Assembly (NCBI GenBank): GCA_002695005.1
Contig: NZNT01000019.1
Span: 310,001-374,000, forward strand
DNA: 64,000 nucleotides
Reading direction: 5' to 3'
DNA from: Maritimibacter sp.
GTDB taxonomy: Bacteria > Pseudomonadota > Alphaproteobacteria > Rhodobacterales > Rhodobacteraceae
Shown here piece after piece: positions 46,965-56,665 of this stretch. The stretch's first letter is position 1. Every line of letters starts with the position of its first letter. The notes below the pieces were generated by a model that saw only the letters and a program-made list of their open reading frames with translations, made no database searches and was not told the DNA's origin. Made by a program: the position numbers and the translations under genes.

Positions 46965-47456
46965 ATGGCCATCGACTACACGCGCGCCGCGAAATACTTC
47001 CTCCTCGTCGACTGGATCAAAGGCTTCCAGCTTGGCATCAAGTATTTCTTCAAGCCCAAGGCGACCCTGAACTACCCGCATGAAAAGGGGCCGCTCTCGC
47101 CCCGTTTCCGCGGCGAACACGCGCTGCGCCGCTACCCGAACGGCGAAGAGCGCTGCATCGCCTGCAAGCTGTGCGAGGCGATCTGCCCGGCGCAGGCGAT
47201 CACCATCGACGCCGAACCGCGCCAGGACGGCAGCCGCCGGACCACACGCTACGACATTGACATGACGAAATGCATCTACTGCGGCTTCTGCGAAGAGGCC
47301 TGCCCGGTGGATGCCATCGTCGAGGGGCCGAACTTCGAATTCGCGACGGAAACCCGCGAGGAGCTGTTTTACGACAAGGACAAGCTTCTGGCCAACGGCG
47401 AGCGTTGGGAAGCCGAGATTGCGCGCAATCTCGAGCTCGACGCGCCGTATCGGTAA
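46965..47456 (+). CDS. nuoI: NADH-quinone oxidoreductase subunit I
   Basis: A 163-residue 8Fe ferredoxin-like subunit (TYKY). Two [4Fe-4S] motifs are present: [12 protein letters not shown] and [12 protein letters not shown], which bind clusters N6a and N6b. The N-terminal amphipathic part ([19 protein letters not shown]) packs against the membrane arm. GGGAGG precedes ATG 46965. Confidence 0.97.
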   Translation: MAIDYTRAAKYFLLVDWIKGFQLGIKYFFKPKATLNYPHEKGPLSPRFRGEHALRRYPNGEERCIACKLCEAICPAQAITIDAEPRQDGSRRTTRYDIDMTKCIYCGFCEEACPVDAIVEGPNFEFATETREELFYDKDKLLANGERWEAEIARNLELDAPYR

Positions 47457-47470
47457 GGAGAGACGGGCGC

Positions 47471-47878
47471 ATGGGCGCACTGGGCGCAAACGTGTTCGAG
47501 GATGACGCCTCGATGGACTGGCTGGAAGAGTACCGCTCTTCCGGGGCCGGTGCCGTTGCGTCCGCGCTCGACACGGCGGCCGGAACGCCCGTGACCGACT
47601 ATCTCGACGTGGATCAGGGCGCGGCTGCGCGGGCGTCGGCGGAGGTCGTGGCCGTGGCGCATGGCGAGTTGCCGACGGGGGTGTCGCAGGATCGGCTCGA
47701 CCTGCTCAACGCGCATGGCTCCGACGTGCGGGCGATGCCGAACATCAAGTCCCGCGCCACGTCGGCGCTGGACCGGTTGATTTCGGAAAACTCCGAGCTT
47801 CACGAGTTGTGGATGGAGAGCGACGCCCAGTCCGACTGGGTCGCCGCCATGAACGATCTTCGACGGAGGCTGCGATGA
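47471..47878 (+). CDS. DUF4259-domain protein
   Basis: A 135-residue protein with the DUF4259 opening MGALGANVFEDDASMDWLEE, in which a small globular helical domain of unknown function begins. It then has a typical ENSELHELW segment near the end. It is placed between nuoI and nuoJ, 14 nt after nuoI, and overlaps the next gene by ATGA. No cofactor or catalytic motif is visible. Confidence 0.75.
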   Translation: MGALGANVFEDDASMDWLEEYRSSGAGAVASALDTAAGTPVTDYLDVDQGAAARASAEVVAVAHGELPTGVSQDRLDLLNAHGSDVRAMPNIKSRATSALDRLISENSELHELWMESDAQSDWVAAMNDLRRRLR

Positions 47879-48288
47879 GCGATTTCACCAAGACATATGC
47901 CCGGATGATGGAGCAGGGCACGGCGATGCTCAAAGCCTTCAACCCGGCGCTGGAGACGTTCCAGCCCGAAGGGTTCGACAAGCTCATGCCGACCATGCCG
48001 CGCGACTGGATGGAGGCGATGTTCGGCAACGCCTTCAACAAGGACGGGCTGGACGCCAAGACGCGGCTGATGATCTCGCTCGCGGGCCTCGTGGCCGTGG
48101 GCGCGACCGCCGACCCGCAGATCAAGTACACCGTTCGCCACCTGATCGAGGCCGGCGCGACACAAAAGGAAATCGCCGAGGTCATCTATCAGATGTCCAT
48201 GCTCGGCGGGCTTCCGGCCATGAACCACGCACTTGAGCTCGCTCAAGAGGTGTTCGACGAAAAAGACGACGAGGAGGGGGACGCATGA
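47875..48288 (+). CDS. Carboxymuconolactone decarboxylase-like protein lacking cysteines
   Basis: A 137-residue all-helical protein of the CMD/AhpD superfamily: the core is [19 protein letters not shown], then [16 protein letters not shown] and [12 protein letters not shown]. It has no cysteine at all, so the AhpD peroxidase CxxC site is missing. It overlaps DUF4259 before and nuoJ after by ATGA. Function in this operon is unknown; it may be an adaptor or act by another chemistry. Confidence 0.78.
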   Translation: MSDFTKTYARMMEQGTAMLKAFNPALETFQPEGFDKLMPTMPRDWMEAMFGNAFNKDGLDAKTRLMISLAGLVAVGATADPQIKYTVRHLIEAGATQKEIAEVIYQMSMLGGLPAMNHALELAQEVFDEKDDEEGDA

Positions 48289-48899
48289 GCGTTGCCGATT
48301 TCGCATTCTACGCCTTCGCGCTGACCACGCTGGTCGGTGGCCTGTTCACCGTGCTGGCGCGCAACCCGGTTCACTCGGTGCTCTGGCTGATCTCGGCCTT
48401 CATCGGCTCTGCCGGGCTGTTCGTGCTGCTGGGGGCCGAGTTCCTCGCCATGCTCCTGATGATCGTCTACGTGGGCGCGGTCGCCGTCCTGTTCCTCTTC
48501 GTGGTGATGATGCTGGACGTGGACTTCGCCGAGCTTAAGGCGGGGATGGCGAAATACATGCCGGTGGCGCTTCTCATTGCGGTGGTGCTGCTGATGCAGA
48601 TGGGCCTGATCCTCGGGACGTGGCAGTTCTCGGACGGGGTCGAGGCCGCGCGCGCCGCGGTGACGCCGGACATCAATCAGGTGGAAAACACCGCGGCCCT
48701 CGGGATGCTGATCTACGACGACTATTTCCTGCTGTTCCAGCTTGCGGGCCTGATCCTGCTGGTCGCGATGATCGGGGCCATCGTGCTCACCCTGCGCCAC
48801 CGCAAGGACATCAAGCGTCAGGATGTGCTCGCCCAGATGTACCGCGACCCGGCCAAGGCGCTGGAGCTCGTCGACGTGAAGCCGGGGCAGGGGCTGTGA
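48285..48899 (+). CDS. nuoJ: NADH-quinone oxidoreductase subunit J
   Basis: A 204-residue membrane subunit (ND6) with five helices. Family stretches: [27 protein letters not shown] and [21 protein letters not shown], the latter including the pi-bulge helix. The C-terminal tail is soluble and basic. It is coupled to the CMD-like gene before and the secreted-protein gene after (GTGA). Confidence 0.96.
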   Translation: MSVADFAFYAFALTTLVGGLFTVLARNPVHSVLWLISAFIGSAGLFVLLGAEFLAMLLMIVYVGAVAVLFLFVVMMLDVDFAELKAGMAKYMPVALLIAVVLLMQMGLILGTWQFSDGVEAARAAVTPDINQVENTAALGMLIYDDYFLLFQLAGLILLVAMIGAIVLTLRHRKDIKRQDVLAQMYRDPAKALELVDVKPGQGL

Positions 48900-49279
48900 T
48901 CCTTCGCCCGCTCATAACGGCGGCTTTCGCGGCCCTGCCGGCGGCGGCGCTCGCGCTGACCCCGGCGCTGGACCCTGTGTGTTCGGAGGGTGGCCGCGAC
49001 TATTATCAGGCCGACGTGCTGCCGGGCGGCGTGATCTTCGCCTATGCCGAGGACGGCACCGGACCGGGCAAGGAATACCTCGTCTCGTGCAGCGCGGGCC
49101 GCGCCATCGAGGCGTGGCAGACCGGCGGCGTGCGCATCTACTTCGAGGACATCGTGCGCGACATGGCCGAAAGCGCGCAGAGCTTTTCCTTTGCCGACGT
49201 GGTGCGCCGCGCCGAGGAGGCCAACTGGACCGCGCGCCAGATCAATTTCGACCGCAACTCCTGTATTTGCGGCCTGTAA
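48896..49279 (+). CDS. Secreted hypothetical protein between nuoJ and nuoK
   Basis: A 127-residue protein that starts at a GTG overlapping the nuoJ stop. The N-terminus ([20 protein letters not shown]) is a signal peptide. The mature part has cysteines at [19 protein letters not shown] and the terminal NSCICGL, so disulfides are likely. No known family. It is one of three exported products encoded inside this nuo operon. Confidence 0.7.
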   Translation: MILRPLITAAFAALPAAALALTPALDPVCSEGGRDYYQADVLPGGVIFAYAEDGTGPGKEYLVSCSAGRAIEAWQTGGVRIYFEDIVRDMAESAQSFSFADVVRRAEEANWTARQINFDRNSCICGL

Positions 49280-49363
49280 GAACCGGGGCGGCCCGCCCGC
49301 CCGCAAGATACGGCCCTTCGGGGCCGCGAACGACAAACCAAGGGCAAAGGCCCAGAGGGACAC

Positions 49364-49669
49364 ATGGTTGGACTTGAACACTACCTGGGACTGGCGGGGG
49401 CACTCTTCGTCATCGGCATCTTCGGTCTTTTCCTGAACCGCAAGAACGTCATCATCCTGCTCATGTCGATCGAGCTGATGCTTTTGTCGGTCAACATCAA
49501 CCTCGTCGCCTTCTCCTCCTACCTCGGGGACATGGTCGGGCAGGTCTTCACCCTCTTCGTGCTGACCGTGGCCGCCGCCGAGGCCGCGATCGGCCTCGCC
49601 ATCCTCGTCTCGTTCTTCCGTAACCGCGGCACCATCGCGGTCGAAGACGTCAACGTGATGAAAGGCTGA
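49364..49669 (+). CDS. nuoK: NADH-quinone oxidoreductase subunit K
   Basis: A 101-residue membrane subunit (ND4L) with three helices. The second helix carries the conserved glutamate in [16 protein letters not shown] and the third has [14 protein letters not shown]. It is part of the proton-channel domain next to NuoJ. GAGGG lies upstream of the start. Followed closely by the zinc-ribbon gene and then nuoL. Confidence 0.96.
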   Translation: MVGLEHYLGLAGALFVIGIFGLFLNRKNVIILLMSIELMLLSVNINLVAFSSYLGDMVGQVFTLFVLTVAAAEAAIGLAILVSFFRNRGTIAVEDVNVMKG

Positions 49670-49672
49670 GGG

Positions 49673-49885
49673 ATGGAGCCGGGCTACTCAACAAGAACCG
49701 GTTTCGTTAACGACAGAGGTCAGGTCGTGATCAGGTGTACGGATAAGAAGGGGACGGACCACATGCAGAAAATCTATCAGATGGCCTGCTCGGAGTGTGG
49801 AAACGTGTATGGCGCAAACGGTTCTGACACCCACTTGCGGAAATGCCCGATTTGTCAGGGCGGTGCTGATGGATTGGAGTACTAA
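49673..49885 (+). CDS. Small zinc-ribbon protein inserted between nuoK and nuoL
   Basis: A 70-residue protein with four cysteines in two pairs: CSECGNVYGANGSD and KCPICQGGADGL, the form of a zinc ribbon. The N-terminal half has VIRCTDKKGTDHMQKIYQM, a pattern I associate with small stand-alone zinc-ribbon proteins of proteobacteria. By hand count its DNA is 53% G+C (112 of 213 bases), clearly below the nuo genes around it, and it uses codons such as GGT, TAC and TTG more. This suggests late insertion. It begins 3 nt after nuoK and ends 3 nt before nuoL. Confidence 0.75.
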   Translation: MEPGYSTRTGFVNDRGQVVIRCTDKKGTDHMQKIYQMACSECGNVYGANGSDTHLRKCPICQGGADGLEY

Positions 49886-49888
49886 GAA

Positions 49889-52003
49889 ATGACCACCATC
49901 ATCCTCTTCGCGCCGCTGATCGGCGCGATCCTCGCGGGCTTCGGCCACCGGATCATCGGCGACAAGGGCGCGCAGGTTCTGACCACCGCGCTGCTGTTTC
50001 TCGCGGCCTTCCTGTCGTGGATCGTGTTCCTGACCCATGACCCGGCGGTCGTGCAGCACGTCCAGATCCTGCGTTGGGTCGAAAGCGGCACGCTGTCGAC
50101 CGACTGGTCGATCCGGCTCGACCGGCTGACCTCGATCATGCTGATCGTCATCACGACGGTCTCGTCGCTCGTCCACCTGTATTCGATGGGCTACATGGCG
50201 CACGACTCGCAGTTCTCCGAGAAGGAAAGCTATCGGCCGCGCTTCTTCGCGTATCTGAGCTTCTTCACCTTCGCGATGCTCATGCTCGTGACCTCGGACA
50301 ACCTGCTCCAGATGTTCTTCGGCTGGGAGGGCGTGGGCGTCGCCTCCTACCTCCTGATCGGGTTCTACTTCCGCAAACCCACGGCCAACGCCGCCGCCAT
50401 CAAGGCTTTCGTGGTCAACCGCGTGGGCGACTTCGGCTTCGCGCTCGGCATCTTCGCGCTGTTCCTGCTGACCGACTCGATCCGCTTTGACGAGGTGTTC
50501 GCGGCCGCGCCGGGTCTGGCCGAGACCTCGATCACCTTTCTGTGGCAGGAGTGGAACGCGGCCAACCTGATCGCCTTCCTGCTGTTCGTCGGTGCGATGG
50601 GCAAATCGGCGCAGCTGTTCCTGCACACCTGGCTGCCCGACGCGATGGAAGGCCCGACCCCGGTGTCGGCGCTGATCCACGCGGCGACCATGGTGACCGC
50701 GGGCGTTTTCCTTGTCTGCCGCATGTCGCCCGTGATGGAATATGCGCCCGCCGCGACCAACTTCATCGTCTACATCGGCGCCTTCACCGCGTTCTTCGCG
50801 GCGACCGTCGGCCTCGTGCAGAACGACATCAAGCGCGTGATCGCCTATTCGACCTGTTCGCAGCTCGGCTACATGTTCGTGGCCGCTGGCGTCGGGGCCT
50901 ATCCGGTCGCCATGTTCCACCTGCTGACCCATGCCTTCTTCAAGGCGATGCTGTTCCTCGGAGCGGGGTCCGTGATCCACGGGATGCACCACGAGCAGGA
51001 CATGCGGAACTACGGCGGCCTGCGCAAGAAGATGCCGCTGACCTTCTGGGCCATGCTGATCGGCACGCTCGCCATCACCGGCGTGGGCATCCCGCTCACC
51101 GCCATCGGCTTCGCGGGTTTCCTGTCCAAGGACGCGATCATCGAGGTGGCCTTCGCGGGCACCGACGGGGGCGTGGCCTTCTGGCTCCTGGTCATCGCGG
51201 CGCTGTTCACCAGCTTCTATTCCTGGCGGCTCATGTTCATGACCTTCTGGGGCAAGCCGCGAGGCGACAAGCACACCCACGACCACGCGCATGAAAGCCC
51301 CAAGGTCATGACGATCCCGCTCGCCGTGCTCGCCGTGGGCGCGATCTTTTCGGGCATGGTGTTCTACAACTCGTTCTTCTACGACCACGAGCGGATGAAC
51401 AGCTTCTTCGGTCTGCCGGTCCACCACGCCGAGGCGGAAGCCCACGGTGGGGAGGCAGCAGGCGAAGGTGCGGCGACGGAAGACGCCGCCCCTGCCGATG
51501 AGCAAGGCGAAGAGGCCGCCGATCACGCGATGGCCGACAGCCATGCGGCACCGCAGGGGGCCGTCTACTTCGGCCCCGACAACACGGTGATCGACGACGC
51601 CCACCATGTGCCCGCCTGGGTCAAGCTCTCGCCCTTCCTCGCGATGCTGATCGGGCTCGGCACGGCGTATCTCTTCTACATCGTGAACCCGACGATCCCG
51701 GGGCGGCTGGCCGCCAACCAGCCGCAGCTCTACCAGTTCCTGCTAAACAAGTGGTATTTCGACGAGATCTACGACTTCGTCTTCGTCCGGCCCGCCAAGT
51801 CCATCGGCCGCTTCCTGTGGAAGCGCGGTGACGGGGCGACCATCGACGGGGCGATCAACGGGCTGTCGATGGGCATCGTGCCCTGGTTCACCAAGCTCGC
51901 GGGCCGCTGGCAGTCGGGCTACCTCTTCACCTACGCCTTCGCGATGGTGCTCGGCATCGTCGCCTTCGTGACCCTCATGACGCTGACCGGCGGTGCGAAC
52001 TGA
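49889..52003 (+). CDS. nuoL: NADH-quinone oxidoreductase subunit L
   Basis: A 704-residue antiporter-like subunit (ND5) with about 16 helices and the long lateral helix at the C-terminus. Family stretches include [21 protein letters not shown] and [15 protein letters not shown], with key Lys/Glu residues in the channel. A hydrophilic insert about residues 507-558 is rich in Ala, Glu, Asp and His ([16 protein letters not shown]). It ends in TGATG with nuoM. Confidence 0.97.
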   Translation: MTTIILFAPLIGAILAGFGHRIIGDKGAQVLTTALLFLAAFLSWIVFLTHDPAVVQHVQILRWVESGTLSTDWSIRLDRLTSIMLIVITTVSSLVHLYSMGYMAHDSQFSEKESYRPRFFAYLSFFTFAMLMLVTSDNLLQMFFGWEGVGVASYLLIGFYFRKPTANAAAIKAFVVNRVGDFGFALGIFALFLLTDSIRFDEVFAAAPGLAETSITFLWQEWNAANLIAFLLFVGAMGKSAQLFLHTWLPDAMEGPTPVSALIHAATMVTAGVFLVCRMSPVMEYAPAATNFIVYIGAFTAFFAATVGLVQNDIKRVIAYSTCSQLGYMFVAAGVGAYPVAMFHLLTHAFFKAMLFLGAGSVIHGMHHEQDMRNYGGLRKKMPLTFWAMLIGTLAITGVGIPLTAIGFAGFLSKDAIIEVAFAGTDGGVAFWLLVIAALFTSFYSWRLMFMTFWGKPRGDKHTHDHAHESPKVMTIPLAVLAVGAIFSGMVFYNSFFYDHERMNSFFGLPVHHAEAEAHGGEAAGEGAATEDAAPADEQGEEAADHAMADSHAAPQGAVYFGPDNTVIDDAHHVPAWVKLSPFLAMLIGLGTAYLFYIVNPTIPGRLAANQPQLYQFLLNKWYFDEIYDFVFVRPAKSIGRFLWKRGDGATIDGAINGLSMGIVPWFTKLAGRWQSGYLFTYAFAMVLGIVAFVTLMTLTGGAN

Positions 52004-53553
52004 TGAACAACCTGCTTTCGATCATTACCTTCCTGCCGATGGTGGCAGCCCTCATCCTCGCCGTGTTCCTGCGCGGGGACGATCCGGCGGCGCAGCGCAA
52101 CGCCAAGTGGCTCGCGCTCGCGGCGACCTCGGCCACCTTCCTGATCTCGCTGGGCGTGCTCTTCGGCTTCGACCCGTCCGACACGGGCTTTCAGTTCGTG
52201 GAAGAGGCCGACTGGCTCATGGGCCTGAGCTACAAGATGGGGGTGGACGGGATCAGCGTGCTCTTCGTCATGCTGACCACCTTCCTGATGCCGCTCACCA
52301 TCGCGGCCTGCTGGGGCGTGACGACGCGGGGGAAGGAATACATGATCGCCTTCCTCGTGCTGGAAACGCTGATGATCGGCGTCTTCGTGGCGCTCGACCT
52401 CGTGCTGTTCTACCTCTTCTTCGAAGCGGGACTGATCCCGATGTTCCTCATCATCGGCATCTGGGGCGGCAAGGCGCGCATCTATGCAGCGTTCAAGTTC
52501 TTCCTCTACACCTTCCTCGGCTCGGTCCTGATGCTGGTGGCGATGGTCTTCATGTATATGGAGGCTGGGACGACGGACATTCCGACGCTGCTCAACCACG
52601 CCTTCGACAGCTCGACCATGCGGCTTCTGGGGATCACCATTACGGGCGGGGCTCAGACGCTCCTGTTCATCGCTTTCTTCGCGAGTTTCGCGGTGCAGAT
52701 GCCGATGTGGCCGGTCCACACCTGGTTGCCCGACGCGCACGTTCAGGCGCCGACCGCAGGCTCGGTCGTGCTGGCCGCGATCCTGCTCAAGATGGGCGGC
52801 TACGGGTTCCTGCGCTTCAGCTTGCCGATGTTCCCCGCGGGGGCCGACGTGATGGCGACCTTTGTTCTGTGGCTCTCGGCCATCGCGATCGTCTACACCT
52901 CGCTCGTCGCGCTGGTGCAGGAGGACATGAAAAAGCTCATCGCCTATTCATCGGTCGCGCATATGGGCTATGTGACCGCCGGCATTTTCGCGGCGAACCA
53001 GCAAGGCCTCGACGGCGCGATCTTCCAGATGATCAGCCACGGCTTCATCTCCGGCGCGCTCTTCCTTTGCGTCGGCGTGATCTATGACCGGATGCACACG
53101 CGCGAGATCGACGCCTACGGCGGCCTCGTGAACCGGATGCCGGCCTATGCCCTGATCTTCATGTTCTTCACGATGGCCAACGTCGGCCTGCCCGGCACAT
53201 CGGGCTTCGTGGGCGAGTTCCTGACGCTCGTCGGCATGTTCCAGGCCAACACCTGGGTCGCCGCCGTGGCGACCAGCGGCGTGATCCTGTCGGCGGCCTA
53301 TGCGCTGTGGCTCTACCGCCGGGTTGTCATGGGCGATCTCATCAAGGAGAGCCTCAAGGCGATCACCGACATGAACCGGCGTGAGAAATGGATCTTCGCC
53401 CCGCTCGTGGCGATGACGCTCCTGCTCGGTGTCTATCCGAGCCTCGTCACCGACATCATCGGCCCCTCCGTCGAGAACCTTCTGAACCAGTACCACGCGG
53501 CTCTGCCCGACAGCGGCTCCGCGACCGAAGTGGCCCAGGCGGCCGCGCATTGA
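52003..53553 (+). CDS. nuoM: NADH-quinone oxidoreductase subunit M
   Basis: A 516-residue antiporter-like subunit (ND4) with about 14 helices. Motifs include [21 protein letters not shown] with the conserved glutamate, [20 protein letters not shown] and [15 protein letters not shown]. Its start overlaps nuoL by 1 nt; nuoN follows after 10 nt with a GGAC-containing spacer. Confidence 0.97.
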   Translation: MNNLLSIITFLPMVAALILAVFLRGDDPAAQRNAKWLALAATSATFLISLGVLFGFDPSDTGFQFVEEADWLMGLSYKMGVDGISVLFVMLTTFLMPLTIAACWGVTTRGKEYMIAFLVLETLMIGVFVALDLVLFYLFFEAGLIPMFLIIGIWGGKARIYAAFKFFLYTFLGSVLMLVAMVFMYMEAGTTDIPTLLNHAFDSSTMRLLGITITGGAQTLLFIAFFASFAVQMPMWPVHTWLPDAHVQAPTAGSVVLAAILLKMGGYGFLRFSLPMFPAGADVMATFVLWLSAIAIVYTSLVALVQEDMKKLIAYSSVAHMGYVTAGIFAANQQGLDGAIFQMISHGFISGALFLCVGVIYDRMHTREIDAYGGLVNRMPAYALIFMFFTMANVGLPGTSGFVGEFLTLVGMFQANTWVAAVATSGVILSAAYALWLYRRVVMGDLIKESLKAITDMNRREKWIFAPLVAMTLLLGVYPSLVTDIIGPSVENLLNQYHAALPDSGSATEVAQAAAH

Positions 53554-53563
53554 GGACCCGGAC

Positions 53564-55000
53564 ATGACGACTGATCTTCAAACCATCCTGCCGGAACTCA
53601 TCCTCGCCGTGTACGCGATGCTCGCGCTCGTGGGCGCGGTCTACACCGGCAAGGACGCGCTGACCGGCGTGATCACCTGGCTCACGGCCGGGCTGATGGC
53701 GGTGCTCGCGATCTGGATCGGGACCAGCGCGGCCCCGGCGACCGAGGCGTTCGGCGGCCTGTTCATCTCGGACGCCTTCGCGCAATACGCCAAGGTGGCG
53801 ATCCTGCTGGCGGGCGCAGTCGTGCTCGTCGCCGGGCAGGAGGCCGTGGCGCGCCGCGGGCTGGGCCGGTTCGAATACCCGCTCCTCATCGCGCTGGCGA
53901 CCGTGGGCATGATGATGATGGTCTCGGCGGGCGACATGATGTCGCTTTACATGGGGCTGGAGCTGCAATCGCTCGCGCTCTACGTCGTCGCCGCGATGAA
54001 CCGCGACAGCGTGAAGTCGACGGAAGCGGGCATGAAGTATTTCGTGCTGGGCGCGCTGTCCTCGGGCCTGCTGCTTTACGGGGCCTCGCTGACCTATGGC
54101 TATGCGGGCACGACGCTGTTCTCGGGCATCATCGGCGCGGTCTCGGGCGGTGAGGTGAGCCTTGGTCTGCTCATCGGCCTCGTCTTCGTCTCGGCGGGTC
54201 TGGCGTTCAAGATCTCGGCGGTGCCGTTCCATATGTGGACACCGGACGTGTATGAGGGTGCGCCCTCGCCGGTCACCGCTTTCTTCGCCACCGCGCCGAA
54301 ACTGGCCGCGATGGGCCTCTTTGCCCGCGTTCTGTTCGACGCGTTCGGCGGCGCTGTCGGCGACTGGCAGCAGATCATTTCGCTCATGGCGATCCTGTCG
54401 ATGGCCCTGGGGGCCGTCGCGGCGATCGGTCAGACCAACATCAAACGCCTGATGGCCTATTCGTCGATCTCGCATATGGGGTTCGCGCTGATGGGCCTGT
54501 CGGCGGGCACCGCGCTCGGCGTGCAGGCGATGCTGGTCTACATGGCGATCTATCTGACCATGAACGTCGGCACTTTCGCCTTCATCATGTCGATGGAGCG
54601 TGACGGCAAGCCGATCACGGAAATCGCTTCGCTGAACCAGTTCGCGAAGGGCGAGCCGCTCAAGGCGCTGGCGGTGCTGGTGCTCATGTTCTCGCTCGCA
54701 GGCGTGCCGCCGACGGTCGGGTTCTTCGGCAAGCTTTATGTCTTGCAGGCGGCGGTCGATGCGGGGCTCACCTGGCTCGCCATCGGCGGTGTGATCGCCT
54801 CGGTCATCTCGGCGTTCTACTACCTGCGCATCGTCTACTACATGTATTTCGGCGAAACCGAAGGCACGGCGGAAGCGCCGATGTCGCCGGCGGCCTGGGT
54901 CGCCCTGATGGGCTCGGCTGCGGTGATGGTGCTGGGCGTCATCAACCTGTTCGGCATCGAGACGGCAGCCGCCGCCGCGGCGCAGGCCCTCGTCAACTGA
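53564..55000 (+). CDS. nuoN: NADH-quinone oxidoreductase subunit N
   Basis: A 478-residue antiporter-like subunit (ND2). Motifs are [41 protein letters not shown] and [20 protein letters not shown]. It is last of the nuo genes. A cluster of hairpins follows, then birA, so some transcripts may end here while others read on to birA-coaX-rnj. Confidence 0.97.
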   Translation: MTTDLQTILPELILAVYAMLALVGAVYTGKDALTGVITWLTAGLMAVLAIWIGTSAAPATEAFGGLFISDAFAQYAKVAILLAGAVVLVAGQEAVARRGLGRFEYPLLIALATVGMMMMVSAGDMMSLYMGLELQSLALYVVAAMNRDSVKSTEAGMKYFVLGALSSGLLLYGASLTYGYAGTTLFSGIIGAVSGGEVSLGLLIGLVFVSAGLAFKISAVPFHMWTPDVYEGAPSPVTAFFATAPKLAAMGLFARVLFDAFGGAVGDWQQIISLMAILSMALGAVAAIGQTNIKRLMAYSSISHMGFALMGLSAGTALGVQAMLVYMAIYLTMNVGTFAFIMSMERDGKPITEIASLNQFAKGEPLKALAVLVLMFSLAGVPPTVGFFGKLYVLQAAVDAGLTWLAIGGVIASVISAFYYLRIVYYMYFGETEGTAEAPMSPAAWVALMGSAAVMVLGVINLFGIETAAAAAAQALVN

Positions 55001-55014
55001 CCGACGGTGGAGAC

Positions 55015-55059
55015 GAATTCATGCAGTGAATTCGTGCCGGAAACAGTCGCTGTTTCCGG
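55015..55059 (+). terminator. Two adjacent hairpins between nuoN and birA
   Basis: GAATTCA/TGAATTC (55015-55033, 5-nt loop) and CCGGAAACAG/CTGTTTCCGG (55037-55059, 3-nt loop) are both perfect. Neither is followed by a U-run. They could attenuate transcription or protect the nuo mRNA 3' end. Confidence 0.5.
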
Positions 55060-55113
55060 GACCCGCCGGTGGGGCCGGGGGATCGGATTGCGTCACGAAA
55101 TCCGCTCGCGCCC

Positions 55114-55866
55114 ATGAGCGGTGACTGGCCCCATGGCTATGGACACCTGCCGCTCGGCACGGTGACGTCGACTTCCGACGAGGCGCGCGCCCGGCGGGGC
55201 GAGCTGCCGGGGCCGACATGGATCACGGCGGCGCACCAGACGGCCGCGCGCGGCCGTCGCGGGCGGGCCTGGTCCAATCCCGAGGGCAACTTCGCGGGCA
55301 CGTTGGTTCTGACCCGGATCACCGACCCGGCGCAGGCAGCGCTGCGATCCTTCGTGGCCGCGCTGGCGCTGGACGAGGCGTTCACCAACCTCACGGGGCG
55401 TCCCGCCGCCTTCGCGCTCAAATGGCCGAATGACGTGCTCCTGAACGGGGGTAAGGTCGCGGGCATCCTGCTTGAAAGCCTGACCGAGCGTGGGCGGTTC
55501 ACCGGACTTGCCATCGGGATCGGCGTGAACCTCGCCGAGGCACCGGACCCGGGCACGCTGGAGCCGGGGGCGGTCGCGCCCGTGTCGCTCATGGGGGAAA
55601 CCGGGCTCAAGGTCACGCCCGGTGACTTCCTCGAAACCCTCGCGCCCGCCTTCGCGCGGTGGGAGACCCGCTTCATCGACTACGGTTTCGCGCCGATCCG
55701 CACCGCCTGGCTCGCCCGCGCGGCGCGGCTGGGCGAGGCCGTCACCGCCCGCCTGCCGACCGAGACGATCACCGGCACCTTCCGCACGGTGGACGCGGAC
55801 GGCCAACTTGTCCTATCAACGCCCAACGGCGAACGCTGCATCGCGGCAGGGGACGTGTTTTTCTGA
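55114..55866 (+). CDS. birA: Biotin-[acetyl-CoA-carboxylase] ligase
   Basis: A 250-residue biotin protein ligase without the N-terminal repressor helix-turn-helix, so it is catalytic only. Motifs are GRRGRAWSNPEGNF for biotinyl-AMP binding and KWPNDVLLNGGKVAGILLE. It adds biotin to carboxylases such as MccA here. ATG 55114 is taken because it is the last start before the domain, though no good ribosome site precedes it; a GTG at 55069 is possible. coaX follows after 19 nt. Confidence 0.92.
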   Translation: MSGDWPHGYGHLPLGTVTSTSDEARARRGELPGPTWITAAHQTAARGRRGRAWSNPEGNFAGTLVLTRITDPAQAALRSFVAALALDEAFTNLTGRPAAFALKWPNDVLLNGGKVAGILLESLTERGRFTGLAIGIGVNLAEAPDPGTLEPGAVAPVSLMGETGLKVTPGDFLETLAPAFARWETRFIDYGFAPIRTAWLARAARLGEAVTARLPTETITGTFRTVDADGQLVLSTPNGERCIAAGDVFF

Positions 55867-55885
55867 CGGGCCAAGGGAGGCCGCC

Positions 55886-56665
55886 ATGCTGCTCACCATC
55901 GACTGTGGCAACACCAACACCGTGTTCACGCTGTGGGACGGGGAAGAGGTCAAGTGCACCTTGCGCACCTCGACCGCCCATCAGCGGACGGCGGATGCCT
56001 ATTGGGTGTGGTTCTCGACGCTGGTCAAACACCACGGGATCGAGCCGGACGTGCGCGGGGTCATCATCTCGTCCACTGTGCCGCGCGTGGTCTTCAACCT
56101 GCGCGTCTTCACCGACCGCTTCTTCAACCTGCGCCCGCTCGTGGTGGGACGGCCCGACTGCCTTCTGCCCATCGACGTGCGCGTGGATGCGAGCACGCAG
56201 GTCGGCCCCGACCGTCTGGTCAACACCGTGGCGGGCTACAGCCAGTTCGGCGGCGACCTCATCATCGTGGATTTCGGCACCGCGACCACCTTCGACGTGG
56301 CCGACAGCGACGGGGCCTATATCGGCGGCGTCATTGCGCCCGGTGTGAACCTCAGCCTCGAAGCGCTGCACATGGCCGCCGCCGCGCTGCCGCATGTCGA
56401 CATCACGCACCCGGACAAGGTCATCGGCACCAATACGGTCGCCTGTATGCAGTCCGGCATCTTCTGGGGCTATGTGGGCCTCATCAAGGAAATATCCGGC
56501 CGCATCATGGACGAGCGCGGCCGCAAAATGAAAGTCATCGGAACCGGGGGCCTCGCGCCGCTGTTTCAATCCCACGCGCCGGTATTCGACCGGTTCGAGG
56601 ACAATCTGACCATGCATGGGCTCAAGGTCATCTATGACCATAACGAGCGACAGGGGACCCTATGA
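55886..56665 (+). CDS. coaX: Type III pantothenate kinase
   Basis: A 259-residue kinase for the first step of coenzyme A synthesis. N-terminal phosphate loop LTIDCGNTNTVFTLWDG, middle GPDRLVNTVAGY and DFGTATTFDV, and IGGVIAPGVNLSLEAL are all standard for CoaX. GGGAGG lies about 6 nt before the ATG. Its stop overlaps the ribonuclease J start by ATGA. The nuo-birA-coaX-rnj order is common in this group. Confidence 0.95.
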   Translation: MLLTIDCGNTNTVFTLWDGEEVKCTLRTSTAHQRTADAYWVWFSTLVKHHGIEPDVRGVIISSTVPRVVFNLRVFTDRFFNLRPLVVGRPDCLLPIDVRVDASTQVGPDRLVNTVAGYSQFGGDLIIVDFGTATTFDVADSDGAYIGGVIAPGVNLSLEALHMAAAALPHVDITHPDKVIGTNTVACMQSGIFWGYVGLIKEISGRIMDERGRKMKVIGTGGLAPLFQSHAPVFDRFEDNLTMHGLKVIYDHNERQGTL

